From assembly GCA_002328185.1 (NCBI GenBank), contig DCWQ01000021.1, forward strand, positions 38,015 through 102,014: a stretch of DNA of 64,000 bases. The letters are read 5' to 3'. Source of the DNA: Dehalococcoidia bacterium UBA2158 (GTDB lineage: Bacteria > Chloroflexota > Dehalococcoidia > Lucifugimonadales > UBA3495). Shown piece after piece: positions 7,768 to 16,384 of the stretch. The translations under genes were made by a program, and so were the position numbers. Under the pieces are notes generated by a model. It was given only the letters and a program-made list of their open reading frames with translations, did not search any database and was not told the DNA's origin. Position 1 is the first letter of the stretch. Each line of letters begins with the position of its first letter.

Positions 7768-9229
7768 GAGACAACCCTTTCTCCCATAGTTCATGGAAAG
7801 TCTGCTTGGGCAGGGTGGGCAGGTCTCTAGCCTTATTCCACTTCGACAAAGGCGGCAGCGGCGCGGACCTGATCCATTTTCCGTCCTTGGTCAGAGGCGA
7901 GAAGAACGGCATCAGATGTTCGGCTTTCTGCAAAATCCGTCCTAACCTAGCGGCCATGCGCAACAGACCAGGACTGCTCATCAATCTGGCGTAGGCCCGG
8001 GCGAAGAGCCGTTCGCTGGCCGGCGCGGAACGTACATCCGGGTCGGGACTCTCGGCGGTCTTCTTCCTCAGGTCCAAGAGCATCCTGGGGATATTTATAT
8101 TGATGGGACAGACCTCGCGGCAGGCCCCGCAGAGACTGGAGGCTTGGGGCAGCTCGCTAGCCTGTTTCAGACCGACCAGCATGGACGAGACCACCGCGCC
8201 GATGGGGCCGGGATAGACCCAACCGTAGGCGTGGCCGCCTATACGGGCGTAGATCGGGCAGATGTTCAAGCAGGCCCCGCAGCGGATGCAGTACAAGGCC
8301 TCCCGCAGCGTCGGGTCCGCCAGCATCTTGGAGCGTCCGTTGTCCACCAGGATGAGATGGAACTCCTCAGGCCCGTCCTCGTCGTCAGAGCGCCGGGGCC
8401 CAGTGGTCATGCTCACATAGCTGGTGATACGCTGGCCGGTGGCAGACTGGGGCAGTATCCGGAGGAAGATGGACAGGTCCTGCATGGACGGAATGACCTT
8501 CTCCATGCCGGTAATGCCGATGTGTATCCGGGGGGCCGAGGTGCAGAGACGGCCGTTGCCCTCATTGGTGATGATCACTAGCGTGCCGGTCTCGGCGACC
8601 ACGAAGTTGGCCCCGCTGATGCCAAGGTCGGCCTCCATGAACTTGTCCCGCAAAACCTCACGGGCAGTGGCGGCCATGTGGTAGATGTCCTCGTCGTAGG
8701 GGATGCCCAGCTTCTCGGTGAACAGCTCAGCCACGTCCTCTTTGGACTTGTGCAACGCCGGGGCGACCAGGTGGGAAGGGGTTTCTTCGGCCAGTTGGAT
8801 TATGTACTCGCCCAGGTCTGTCTCCCATACCTCCACACCCATGGCTTCCAAGACGGGGTTCAGGCCCAGTTCCTCGGACACCATGCTCTTGCTCTTGGTG
8901 GCGATCTTCACGTTCCGGGTGCGGGCGATGTGGGCGACAATCTCATTGGCTTGATCGGCGTCCTTGGCGAAGTGAAGGTGCCCACCGGCGGCGATGATAT
9001 TGGTGTAGAGCAAGTCCAGGTAGTAATCAAGGTGCTCGATGGTGTGGGCCTTGATATCCCGGGCTTCCTGCCGCCAAGTGTCCCAGACCTCGGGGGTGGC
9101 GTCGGCGACGCGGGCTAGGCGAGCTACTTCGAAACCGGAAGCCACGCGGTCCAGTGCCCGGCGTAGTTTGGGGTCAGAAATCGCAGCGGCTGACGCGGAG
9201 GAAAATTCTTGTGTCTTTATCTCGGGCAA
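7754..9229 (-). CDS. lutB: LutB-type iron-sulfur lactate utilization protein
   Basis: 491 residues: an N-terminal LUD domain (GISGANFVVAETGTLVI, TGPRRSDDEDGPEE) followed by a ferredoxin-like region with two cysteine clusters, CIRCGACLNICP and CGACREVCPININIP, able to bind two [4Fe-4S] clusters, and a C-terminal extension ending in the usual FHELWEKGL helix. This is the standard LutB/YkgF architecture and length. The start is TTG at 9229 with only a weak ribosome binding site, 11 bases after the lutA stop. Confidence 0.92.
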   Translation of the reverse strand: MPEIKTQEFSSASAAAISDPKLRRALDRVASGFEVARLARVADATPEVWDTWRQEARDIKAHTIEHLDYYLDLLYTNIIAAGGHLHFAKDADQANEIVAHIARTRNVKIATKSKSMVSEELGLNPVLEAMGVEVWETDLGEYIIQLAEETPSHLVAPALHKSKEDVAELFTEKLGIPYDEDIYHMAATAREVLRDKFMEADLGISGANFVVAETGTLVIITNEGNGRLCTSAPRIHIGITGMEKVIPSMQDLSIFLRILPQSATGQRITSYVSMTTGPRRSDDEDGPEEFHLILVDNGRSKMLADPTLREALYCIRCGACLNICPIYARIGGHAYGWVYPGPIGAVVSSMLVGLKQASELPQASSLCGACREVCPININIPRMLLDLRKKTAESPDPDVRSAPASERLFARAYARLMSSPGLLRMAARLGRILQKAEHLMPFFSPLTKDGKWIRSAPLPPLSKWNKARDLPTLPKQTFHELWEKGLSRDDS

Positions 9230-9240
9230 TAGAGTCAGGC

Positions 9241-10002
9241 CTATTTAGATTCGGCGTCCAGGATCTGGGCCAGGTGCCGGATCTTGATGTTCGACCCCTG
9301 ACGGTTCAACGCCCCGCCCATGTTCATCAGGCAGCTCATGTCGCAGGACACCAGTGTTTCGGCGCCGCTGGCCTGTACGTTGGCGATCTTGTCGCCGACC
9401 ATGCCCTCGGAGATATGGGGGAATTTCACCGAGAAGGTGCCGCCAAAGCCGCAGCAGATCTTGGCGCCCTCCAGTTCTTTCTCTTCCAGTCCGGGCACGG
9501 AGTTGAGCAATTTGCGGGGCTGGGTTTTAACGCCCAATTCGCGCATGAGATGGCAACTGGGGTGGTAGACGGCGGCCCCCTGGTAGGTGGCGCCGCAGAC
9601 CGATGCGTCCTCAACCTTCAGGACATCCACCAGGAACTCAGAGAATTCGTAGGTCTTGGCGGCCAGGGTCTTGGCTTGTTCAAGCAGTTCAGGTTCTTCC
9701 GCAAAAAGTTCGAGATAAAAGATTCGCAGCGTAGCGGCGCAGGAACCCGACGGCACAACCACGTATTCGCTATTTTTGAACTGTTCTAGAGCGCGCTTAG
9801 CCAGGGTGCGAGCCTCTTTGTTGAAGCCGGTGTTGTAGACCGGTTGGCCGCAGCAGGTCTGGTCCTTGGGGAAGCCAATGATGACGCCCAGCCGCCGCAG
9901 CACATTGACCACGCTGACACCGACCTCGGGGTAGAGCTGGTCGATGATGCATGTGACGTAAAGATCGGCGGTGATGTGGGCTTTCTGGGTCAAGAGGCTC
10001 AC
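9241..10002 (-). CDS. lutA: LutA-type (Fe-S)-binding oxidoreductase
   Basis: 253 residues with two cysteine-rich CCG domains: CCGQPVYNTGF and SCHLMRELG in the N-terminal half, CCGFGGTFSVKF and SCDMSC in the C-terminal half. These motifs bind the unusual Fe-S cofactor of the GlpC/HdrB/LutA group. It is the first gene of the lutABC operon. The start is a GTG at 10002; only a poor GGAA precedes it, and a short leader is implied by the promoter candidate upstream. Confidence 0.92.
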   Translation of the reverse strand: MSLLTQKAHITADLYVTCIIDQLYPEVGVSVVNVLRRLGVIIGFPKDQTCCGQPVYNTGFNKEARTLAKRALEQFKNSEYVVVPSGSCAATLRIFYLELFAEEPELLEQAKTLAAKTYEFSEFLVDVLKVEDASVCGATYQGAAVYHPSCHLMRELGVKTQPRKLLNSVPGLEEKELEGAKICCGFGGTFSVKFPHISEGMVGDKIANVQASGAETLVSCDMSCLMNMGGALNRQGSNIKIRHLAQILDAESK

Positions 10003-10022
10003 TTCCGTATCTGGGTATGGGA

Positions 10023-10051
10023 AGCGTAACAGAGGCGTGGACAGCTAGCAA
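10023..10051 (-). promoter_or_regulatory. Candidate lutABC promoter
   Basis: On the minus strand TTGCTA (10051-10046) and TACGCT (10028-10023) are separated by 17 bp. Transcription would begin about 14 bases before the lutA GTG. Both hexamers deviate from consensus. Confidence 0.3.
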
Positions 10052-10109
10052 CTTTGGGGAGTAGTAAAATGCTTGCAAGACACCAGTGAATTATCATCCG
10101 AGGAATGTG

Positions 10110-10730
10110 ATGTACAACCCCAAATACTACGAAGTTACCGATAAAACCAAGTTGTTCGAATTCATGCAGGACAACAGCTTTGGCATCCTGTTCTCCCACA
10201 CTGGCGACGAGCCTATGGCCACCCATCTGCCGTTCGTCATAGATGGGCAAAGCGGAGAGCAGGGGCTCATTCTAGGGCACATGGCCAAGGCCAACCGCCA
10301 GTGGCGTTATGCCGACGGTCAGCAGGTGATGGTAGTCTTTCATGGCCCCCACACCTACGTGTCGCCGACCTGGTATCAGGAAGAAGAGGTGGTGCCGACC
10401 TGGAATTATGTCGCCGTCCACGTCACCGGCATCTTCCGAGCCTTTGAAGACAAGAAAGGGATGGAAGAGACTGTCGCCAGGCTTACGGCCCAACATGAGG
10501 CATCCCAACCCAAGCCATGGCAGATGGATTTCAACACCGAATATTCGGACCAGATGCTCAAGCGAGTCGTCGGATTCCAGATCGAGATAACCTCGCTACA
10601 GGGTAAGTGGAAGCTGAACCAGAACCAGTCAGACGAGCGCCGCAAGCGAGTAGCCAAGCAACTCAAAATCGCGGGTGGAGAGGTCAATATTCGGGTGGCT
10701 GAGTTGATTGATGAAGATATCGCGGGGTAA
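10110..10730 (+). CDS. PaiB-like FMN-binding negative transcriptional regulator family protein
   Basis: 206 residues of the PaiB/FMN-binding split-barrel family. The N-terminus MYNPKYYEV, the GHMAKANRQW motif, the FHGPHTYVSPTWY motif and the C-terminal GFQIEIT..QGKWKLNQN block are diagnostic. Bacillus PaiB represses sporulation and protease genes; most relatives are of unknown role and may be flavin-dependent enzymes. The ATG at 10110 is preceded by GAGGAA and matches the family N-terminus; a GTG/ATG further upstream would add eight non-conserved residues. Three bases separate it from the next gene. Confidence 0.88.
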   Translation: MYNPKYYEVTDKTKLFEFMQDNSFGILFSHTGDEPMATHLPFVIDGQSGEQGLILGHMAKANRQWRYADGQQVMVVFHGPHTYVSPTWYQEEEVVPTWNYVAVHVTGIFRAFEDKKGMEETVARLTAQHEASQPKPWQMDFNTEYSDQMLKRVVGFQIEITSLQGKWKLNQNQSDERRKRVAKQLKIAGGEVNIRVAELIDEDIAG

Positions 10731-10733
10731 CTG

Positions 10734-11855
10734 GTGCTAGAAAAGTCTGCAGATGTCGTGATAATCGGTGGCGGTGTGATCGGGTGCTCCATCGCCTATC
10801 AACTTGCCAAGCAGCAGGTGCGCGTGGTGGTCTTGGAGCGCACCCGGTTTGCCGCCGGGGCTTCGGGCGCCACGGCTGGAGTGATCTCGCCGTTGTGGCA
10901 CGTGGACCCTGATATTGAGCCAATGTGGCGCTTGGGCATGCGCAGCCTGGAACTCTTCCCGTCGTTGGCGTCGGAGCTGTCCGAAGCTGGAGTCGACCCT
11001 GAATTCCGCCAGGCCGGGGTGTTCAAGTTGGCCTTTACGGACAAAGAGGCCGAGGAACTGCAACGGAACTTGGTTTGGCAGAGTAAATTGGGGCTTGGGG
11101 TTGCCTGGCTGGATCAAGCAGAGGCTCTCCAGCGAGAACCGGAGGCCAGTACGGCGGTCTTGGGCGGTATTTTCTCTCCCAAAGAGGGGCACGTCCGGGG
11201 CCGGCGGTTGGTGGACTCTTTGGTCCAAGTCGCCAGCCGATTGGGCGCGCAGTTTCATCAAGGAGTTGAGGTCCTCAACTTTCGGAAAGAGGGGAATCGG
11301 GTAAGTGGGGTGGTCACGTCTTGGGGTAGCGTCAATGCGCCTCAGGTAGTGCTGGCCGCTGGGCCCTCGAGTGGGCTCCCCGCCAGATGGCTACAGCAGC
11401 AAGGGGCGCCGGAGATTCCAGTGCGACCGGTCAAGGGAGAAAGAATCTTGCTGCGTAAGCCCGGTTTCCTGCCCCGCTCGCCTGTCCGGAACTCCGAGGC
11501 CTACGTGGTGCCCAGGATGGACGGAGACGTGTTGGTAGCAGCCACTCGAGTAGAAAGCCGGTTCGACGAAGTGGTGACCGCCGCCGGCGTCAGTCATTTG
11601 ATCGCCGCGGCGGTCTTGAGTTTTCCCAGCTTGGCTCATGCCGAATTCGTGTCCGGCCGGGCTGGGGTGAGGCCGGCCACGCCGGATGGCATGCCGGTCT
11701 TGGGTCCGGTGCCAGACGTTGAAGGACTCAGCATAGCGGCGGGACACGACTCGGTAGGCATCATGCTTAGCCCCGCCACTGCCGAGATGATGGCCCAGTT
11801 TCTGCTGGATGGGAACGCAGCGTCGCTGGAACCCTTCAGTATCTCGCGGTTTTAG
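10734..11855 (+). CDS. FAD-dependent amine/amino-acid oxidase (DAO family)
   Basis: 373 residues starting with GTG. The Rossmann dinucleotide motif VIIGGGVIGCSIAYQLAK near the N-terminus and a C-terminal AAGHDSVGIMLSPATAE block place it with ThiO-type glycine oxidases, sarcosine oxidases and D-amino-acid dehydrogenases. These oxidise amines with FAD to imines, giving peroxide or passing electrons on. It follows the PaiB-like gene by three bases and is closed by a strong terminator. The substrate is not evident. Confidence 0.88.
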   Translation: MLEKSADVVIIGGGVIGCSIAYQLAKQQVRVVVLERTRFAAGASGATAGVISPLWHVDPDIEPMWRLGMRSLELFPSLASELSEAGVDPEFRQAGVFKLAFTDKEAEELQRNLVWQSKLGLGVAWLDQAEALQREPEASTAVLGGIFSPKEGHVRGRRLVDSLVQVASRLGAQFHQGVEVLNFRKEGNRVSGVVTSWGSVNAPQVVLAAGPSSGLPARWLQQQGAPEIPVRPVKGERILLRKPGFLPRSPVRNSEAYVVPRMDGDVLVAATRVESRFDEVVTAAGVSHLIAAAVLSFPSLAHAEFVSGRAGVRPATPDGMPVLGPVPDVEGLSIAAGHDSVGIMLSPATAEMMAQFLLDGNAASLEPFSISRF

Positions 11856-11866
11856 CCCGTTAGACA

Positions 11867-11901
11867 AACGTAGGGGCACGGCATTTCCGTGCCCCTACGT
11901 T
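11867..11901. terminator. Bidirectional rho-independent terminator
   Basis: A perfect 15-bp inverted repeat (AACGTAGGGGCACGG arms, loop CATTT) lies between two convergent genes. Short T-rich tracts follow on both strands. The arm sequence GTAGGGGCACG also recurs as a genomic palindrome type in many bacteria. Confidence 0.7.
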
Positions 11902-11922
11902 ATTTATTACCGTGTTTGCAGG

Positions 11923-13596
11923 CTACGCAGACAACGCCACGTCCAATATGGCCACTTTGCCCTCGGCAACGGCTGTCAGGCCGTCTTTGATGGCGCCTGC
12001 CAGGCGTTTGGGGTCTTCCACGCGCTCTCCGTGGCCGCCGAAGGGGGTTACCAGCTCCTGGTAATCAGGGCCCGGGATGCTTACGCCGTGGAAGATGCCC
12101 GACTTGGCGGCGTCGCCGTCCGGGTAGAACGACAGGTGCAGCCGCTTCATGGCGGCATAACTGGAGTTGTTGAACACCACGATCATGATGGGCAGGTCGC
12201 TCTCTCTGGCCACGCCCAGGGCTTGGGTGATCGGGTTATACAGCATCGAGCCGTCGCCCACCAGGGCAACCACCGGCCGGTCGGGAGCTGCCAGTTTCAC
12301 GCCTAAAGCTGTGCCAAGTCCCTGTCCAAGACCGCCTACCGAGTGGATGTAACTCTGGGGATTGTCCCAGTTGATACGTCGCAGGATCTGGGCCCGGTGG
12401 GTGATCGTCTCGTCGATGAAGATGGTATTGGACGGCAGAATTTCGTTCAAAGCATTGCAGAGGACACCGGTGTCGATCGGGCTGGAGTTGGCAACCTTCT
12501 CATCGATCGCCCGGTACTTTTCCCACACCCCGCCGTTGCTAGCGTAGGCGTTTGCCTTGCCGCCCTTGGACTTGACCGCCTTAGCCAACAGTTGCAGCGA
12601 GGCTGCTACATCGCCCTCAAGATAGTCGTCAGCTCCAATGTCCTGGTAGACCATGTACTCCTTTAGGGGGTTCTCGTCAATCGCTACCACGGTGGCATTT
12701 TCCGGGTTGGCGCTGGCAGGATACCAGGGAGCCCTGTTGCCTACGATCAAGAACAGGTCGAACTCGTCCATCCTGGGTTTCAGGTCATAGCCATTGTGCA
12801 GCGGATGACTCTTGGGGAAGTTGGCGTAGTTGGGACCCTCCGACTCGAAAACGGGTATGGACAGGGTCTCAGCCAAGGCTACCAGGGCGTTGAACCCCTC
12901 GGCGCTCTTTCCGGAGGAGTCGGCCACGATGACCGGATTCTTGCTCTGGATCAGCAGGTCTGCTATCCGCTCGACGTCTGATGATTCCGGCCGCATCTTG
13001 GGGGCCGGAGGCTTGTTCTTGAATTTCTTGGGCGGGGTCCACTCCTCCATCATCGTCTCCATGGGGACGTTCAGGAACGTAGGACCTTTGGGAGTCCGCT
13101 GGGCCATCTCACCGGCCCGGCTGAATGTCTCATAGATCACCTCGGCGCTGGTCACCCGGCTGCTCCACTTGGTGATGGAGTCCACCAGTCGGTTGGGGCC
13201 GCCGACGATGCTCAGGTTGCGCAGCCATTGGGGACCAGGGTCGAAACCGTCGGCCTCTCCATAGGTCTCGGTTTCACCGGAAGCCACCAGCACTGGGATC
13301 TCAGCCGTGAATGCTCCGTGGATGCCCATGGAACCTTGGAGCACGCCAGCGCCGGCGTGTAGCAACACCGCCTGCATGCGTCCTGTGATCCGCGTGTAGC
13401 CGATGGCCATGTCCACGGCCAGGGTCTCGTGCCAAGTGTTGATGTATTTGGGGCCGGGCTCCTCATTGATGGCCTGCCGGGCCAACGCCTCCCACACCGC
13501 GGGCCACTCAGAGCCGGGCGAGGAGATGATGTAATCGACGTCGAGCTTACGTAGGGCTTCGAGGACGGCGTCGCCGCCGTCTTTGTGCTGGGCCAT
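11923..13596 (-). CDS. Thiamine-diphosphate-dependent enzyme, acetolactate synthase / benzoylformate decarboxylase-like
   Basis: 557 residues with the three-domain ThDP architecture. The N-terminal domain carries the conserved cofactor-activating Glu in NTWHETLAVDMA; the C-terminal domain has the ThDP/Mg motif GDGSMLYNP ending in VVFNN. It could be a decarboxylase or carboligase on a 2-oxo acid. The ATG at 13596 is preceded by GGGAGGAA, and a TATAAT at 13652-13657 would start transcription between it and a further upstream in-frame start at 13653, which rules the latter out. It is divergent from the ACMSD-like gene, which may act on the same pathway. Confidence 0.87.
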   Translation of the reverse strand: MAQHKDGGDAVLEALRKLDVDYIISSPGSEWPAVWEALARQAINEEPGPKYINTWHETLAVDMAIGYTRITGRMQAVLLHAGAGVLQGSMGIHGAFTAEIPVLVASGETETYGEADGFDPGPQWLRNLSIVGGPNRLVDSITKWSSRVTSAEVIYETFSRAGEMAQRTPKGPTFLNVPMETMMEEWTPPKKFKNKPPAPKMRPESSDVERIADLLIQSKNPVIVADSSGKSAEGFNALVALAETLSIPVFESEGPNYANFPKSHPLHNGYDLKPRMDEFDLFLIVGNRAPWYPASANPENATVVAIDENPLKEYMVYQDIGADDYLEGDVAASLQLLAKAVKSKGGKANAYASNGGVWEKYRAIDEKVANSSPIDTGVLCNALNEILPSNTIFIDETITHRAQILRRINWDNPQSYIHSVGGLGQGLGTALGVKLAAPDRPVVALVGDGSMLYNPITQALGVARESDLPIMIVVFNNSSYAAMKRLHLSFYPDGDAAKSGIFHGVSIPGPDYQELVTPFGGHGERVEDPKRLAGAIKDGLTAVAEGKVAILDVALSA

Positions 13597-13651
13597 CGGA
13601 GGTTCCTCCCGAATATCTACTATTGTTATCGTTGCTGGGGAATTTCCGCTC

Positions 13652-13657
13652 ATTATA
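13652..13657 (-). promoter_or_regulatory. Candidate -10 box for the ThDP enzyme gene
   Basis: A perfect TATAAT on the minus strand, preceded by TG, lies 56 bases before the ATG at 13596. No good -35 is visible at normal spacing. Confidence 0.4.
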
Positions 13658-13759
13658 CAGACTATTCACAGCCTTGACGCCGGTGGTTCTCGAATATATC
13701 CTCAGGCGCGATATACGTGTCCAATTCCAACTCGCGTGTCAGTCAGATATGGAGGAGCC

Positions 13760-14770
13760 ATGTCCCAGGAAACACCCCAGGGATTCATAGACGTCCACGC
13801 CCACATCGCACCTACGAGCTTCTTGAAAGAGGCGCAGAAGTCCGCCAAGGCCTTCGGGGTGCAGGTCGAGGAGACCGACGCCGGCCACGCCCTGACATTT
13901 CCCGGTTTGCCCACTCTCCGGGCGGCGGGCGGCAATCTGTCGGATCTTGTGGCACGTAGCGAATGGATGCAAGAGCAGGGAGTGGGATCTCAATACATCG
14001 CCGCTTGGCTGGACATCCAGGGCTACACCATGGCTCCCGACAAAGAGGCCGAATGGGTGCGGTTGTTGAACGAACACATGGTGCAGACGGCCAAGGACGG
14101 CGGCCCTGCCTTCCGGACCATCGCCGCGGTGCCCATGCAGGACGGCGAGCGGGCGGCGCGGGAACTGGAGTACGCCGTGAAGACGCTGGGTATGTTGGGA
14201 GTGATGCTCCCCAGCGACCCTGCCGACGTGGACGTGGCCGACCCCAGCCTGGAACCGTTCTGGGCCGCCGCTGAGGACCTGGATGTGCCGGTGATGCTCC
14301 ACGGGGCCTCCCACAGCAAATGGCCGCTGGTGGGACCGAGCTTCATGGCCTTCAGCATGGGCCGAACCCTGGACACGACCATCTTGACCGCCAAGCTGAT
14401 TCACTCTGGGCTTTTGGATAAGCATCCCAAGTTGAAGTTGATGCTCTGCCACGGCGGCGGGTCCCTACCCTTCCTGATCGGCCGCGTGGACGTGGCTTAC
14501 CGGCGGGGGATGGAGAAGCTGACGGACCTCAAGAAAGACGGCCCCGAAGACTACATGTCCATGCTCTACTACGACACAGTGACTGTTAATCCCCGCTCCC
14601 TGAAGCTTTTGCTGGACCTGGCCGGACCAGAGCACGTGCTCCTGGGTTCAGACTGGGTCTGGGCGGCTATGAGCGGCGGCCTGATGGACGCCGTGGGCCA
14701 CGTGGGCCTGGACCAGGCAGACCAGGACCGCATCACCCGTGGGAACGCCCTCGATCTGTTCAAGGGGTAG
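13760..14770 (+). CDS. ACMSD-type amidohydrolase
   Basis: 336 residues of the amidohydrolase_2 / ACMSD group of TIM-barrel metal enzymes, which decarboxylate or hydrate aromatic-ring cleavage products. Metal ligands are visible in FIDVHAHIAP near the N-terminus, a His in MLHGASHSKW, LMLCHGGGSLPFLIGRVD and the Asp of LLGSDWVW. GGAGGAG lies immediately before the ATG at 13760, which fixes the start. It is divergently arranged with the ThDP enzyme gene. A role downstream of ring cleavage is likely given the neighbouring dioxygenases, but the exact substrate is unknown. Confidence 0.88.
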   Translation: MSQETPQGFIDVHAHIAPTSFLKEAQKSAKAFGVQVEETDAGHALTFPGLPTLRAAGGNLSDLVARSEWMQEQGVGSQYIAAWLDIQGYTMAPDKEAEWVRLLNEHMVQTAKDGGPAFRTIAAVPMQDGERAARELEYAVKTLGMLGVMLPSDPADVDVADPSLEPFWAAAEDLDVPVMLHGASHSKWPLVGPSFMAFSMGRTLDTTILTAKLIHSGLLDKHPKLKLMLCHGGGSLPFLIGRVDVAYRRGMEKLTDLKKDGPEDYMSMLYYDTVTVNPRSLKLLLDLAGPEHVLLGSDWVWAAMSGGLMDAVGHVGLDQADQDRITRGNALDLFKG

Positions 14771-14780
14771 GCTGCGTGCT

Positions 14781-14830
14781 TAGCCCCCTCTCCCATCCTT
14801 CCGTGGAAGGAGGAGATGGTTAGGTCCGAC
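14781..14830. repeat. Dispersed repeat, second copy of the CCCTCTCCCATCCTTCC type
   Basis: It shares about 18 consecutive bases with the unit at 742-783 and, like it, is followed by an inverted GGAAGGAGGAG arm. It lies directly behind the ACMSD-type gene and next to the truncated end of a pseudogene. Confidence 0.55.
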
Positions 14831-14874
14831 GAAGTCGGAGGTGAGAGCGCCGGCTCCGGGCAAGTCATCCAAAC

Positions 14875-15159
14875 AGCTGACAGCCATAGCTCACCGTCTG
14901 CCTGAGATATTATCGTGGTGAGGGAATCCACCACAATGACTCGGCAATCAGCCTGGTGAGCGATGTGCGCTTCTAGCTGACGCAGAAGTTTGTCGGGGGC
15001 GATCGAGCCTTGGGGAATGTTGAGCCGGCATATCTACAGATGATTGAGCAGGCAGTAGTTACTTACATTTTCGCCCATACTGGACATCTGCCGCAAGAAA
15101 CTCTGTACTGTTCGTTCCGATGATCCCTTCCGTACCGGTAACACCTTTGCGGAGGCTTC
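14875..15159 (-). pseudogene. Remnant of a FlaH/KaiC-like ATPase gene
   Basis: One reading frame on the minus strand reads SSERTVQSFLRQMSSMGENV, then after a TAG at 15034-15036 continues without frame change as ICRLNIPQGSIAPDKLLRQL and VIVVDSLTTII. The second arm has the hydrophobic-D-S Walker B form, and the whole resembles the central part of FlaH, the RecA/KaiC-fold ATPase of archaellum-type motors and related secretion systems. The N-terminal P-loop half and the C-terminus are missing. The identification is by eye and only moderately secure. Confidence 0.5.
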
Positions 15160-15214
15160 GGAGAAGCAACGTTCGGGCGAGGTACGTGGTTCGCCGGGTC
15201 CGATCGATCGAGAA

Positions 15215-15430
15215 TCAGGCTTTAACCCACCGGCATTCTGGCTGGTGGCCGTGGGCGCCGTTGTCGGAGCAGGTGCAGGGGATATCTTCCCGCAGCTCGA
15301 AGCCGTGCTCCTGCAAGAAGGCATGAAACCCGAAGTAGAAGCCGTCGCCGTCATCGATTGAGTAGAACCCGGCTTGAAAGGCTTCTCTTAGTTGGTCGTG
15401 GCTGGGTTGCGAGGAGACTGAGGTCGCCAT
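15215..15430 (-). CDS. Small protein with a C-terminal Cys/His cluster
   Basis: 71 residues, not recognised. The C-terminal end reads CTCSDNGAHGHQPEC, whose three Cys and two His could bind a metal. The ATG at 15430 overlaps the stop of the preceding gene by one base (TAATG), which points to translational coupling, and GGAAG lies about nine bases upstream. The order and coupling suggest both small proteins act together. Confidence 0.6.
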   Translation of the reverse strand: MATSVSSQPSHDQLREAFQAGFYSIDDGDGFYFGFHAFLQEHGFELREDIPCTCSDNGAHGHQPECRWVKA

Positions 15431-15630
15431 TACTTAAGCACTTCCATGATGTCTTGCGCGAAGAACATGTCCTCGGTCCCGACCAGTGACGGGTCATCGG
15501 GGTGGATCACATATTTGGCGAAGACCCAAACGCCGTCTTTGGGGTTCTCCACCAGTTCGACAGTGGCCCCGGCGGTGGTGATCAGTTTGACCCCTTCTTC
15601 CAGGGTAATCAGGTTTACTATTTCAGCCAT
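15430..15630 (-). CDS. Small hypothetical protein, first of a coupled pair
   Basis: 66 residues, not recognised. A good GAGAGG ribosome binding site precedes the ATG at 15630. The sequence is a mix of beta-prone stretches (LITTAGATVELVEN, VWVFAKYVIHP) and an acidic C-terminus, with no membrane segment or signal peptide. Its stop codon overlaps the start of the 71-residue protein gene. Confidence 0.6.
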   Translation of the reverse strand: MAEIVNLITLEEGVKLITTAGATVELVENPKDGVWVFAKYVIHPDDPSLVGTEDMFFAQDIMEVLK

Positions 15631-15727
15631 CTCAAAACCTCTCGTTGCTCCGGCTAGCAGCGGTCCCGCTGAACTCCCATTACCGATGCGGTCGGATTCC
15701 AGGGTGAGCCGTTCCTAGAATCAAAAT

Positions 15728-16183
15728 ATGCGGTTACGAAAACTTTTCTTTCCAGTATCGGCGATAATAGCATTATTGTTGGTAGCCTGCTCCTCAAGCA
15801 GCGGGGATGTCGCATCGGTGGCCCAGGTAAATGCACCTGACCCAAACGCCACGGCTGTGCCGGCGCCAACCGGCGAACCCGCGCGAACGGGTGAACCCAC
15901 ACAAGTCCCGGTTACCCACAAGCCGGTCCCGACGACTGAATCAGTGGCGCCAGACTCGGACCTGGCCGAGCACGTTTACTCGGATTATAGCCAAGAGGTT
16001 ATCGACCATCCGAGCCGTTTGTTGTTTGGCACCGACTTCTTATCAGCCTGGCATTTTGAGGGCGCCGGAAACGACGTCATCATAGATTTCGCTCGGCGAT
16101 TCATCGGGCTCCTACCTGAAGAACTTCAAGAGGATTTCGCCTACAAGAACGGCCTGTATGCGTTCAGAAAGCATCTGGACTAA
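15728..16183 (+). CDS. Lipoprotein carrying a truncated amidohydrolase C-terminus
   Basis: 151 residues. Residues 1-21 form a lipoprotein signal peptide with lipobox LVAC (Cys21); residues 22-80 are a Ser/Pro/Thr-rich linker. The remainder, from HPSRLLFGTDF to FIGLLPEELQEDFAYKNGLYAF, looks like the last strand and helices of a TIM-barrel amidohydrolase, including the GTD motif that carries the metal/catalytic Asp in full enzymes. The barrel itself is absent, so catalysis is not expected. It may be a deletion product fused to a secretion signal or a small surface protein. A terminator follows. Confidence 0.65.
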   Translation: MRLRKLFFPVSAIIALLLVACSSSSGDVASVAQVNAPDPNATAVPAPTGEPARTGEPTQVPVTHKPVPTTESVAPDSDLAEHVYSDYSQEVIDHPSRLLFGTDFLSAWHFEGAGNDVIIDFARRFIGLLPEELQEDFAYKNGLYAFRKHLD

Positions 16184-16216
16184 TCCTGTCCAGCTGAAGC
16201 ACCGTCTGAAAATCGT

Positions 16217-16243
16217 AAGGGCAGGTTTCTAACCTGCCCTTTT
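16217..16243 (+). terminator. Rho-independent terminator
   Basis: An 11-bp perfect stem (AAGGGCAGGTT / AACCTGCCCTT, loop TCT) ends in a four-T run, 34 bases behind the lipoprotein gene. Confidence 0.7.
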
Positions 16244-16330
16244 ACTTTGCCGCGGCGCTTGTCGAAACGAAGGGGTCACCGATAAGAGGTAGGAGACTAA
16301 TAGGCATTCGGGCGCGAGTGTGATTTACGA

Positions 16331-16366
16331 GTGCCAGGGGGGTGGAAACCCACCCCTACGGAGTTG
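16331..16366. repeat. Dispersed palindrome, GGGGGGTGGAAACCCACCCC type
   Basis: A GGGTGG/CCACCC-type inverted repeat around an AAAC centre ends in CCCCTACGG. It lies between the terminator and the dioxygenase beta-subunit gene, and resembles the GTAGGGG-arm palindromes elsewhere in the window. Confidence 0.4.
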
Positions 16367-16384
16367 GCGACAGAGGGTAGTTGC

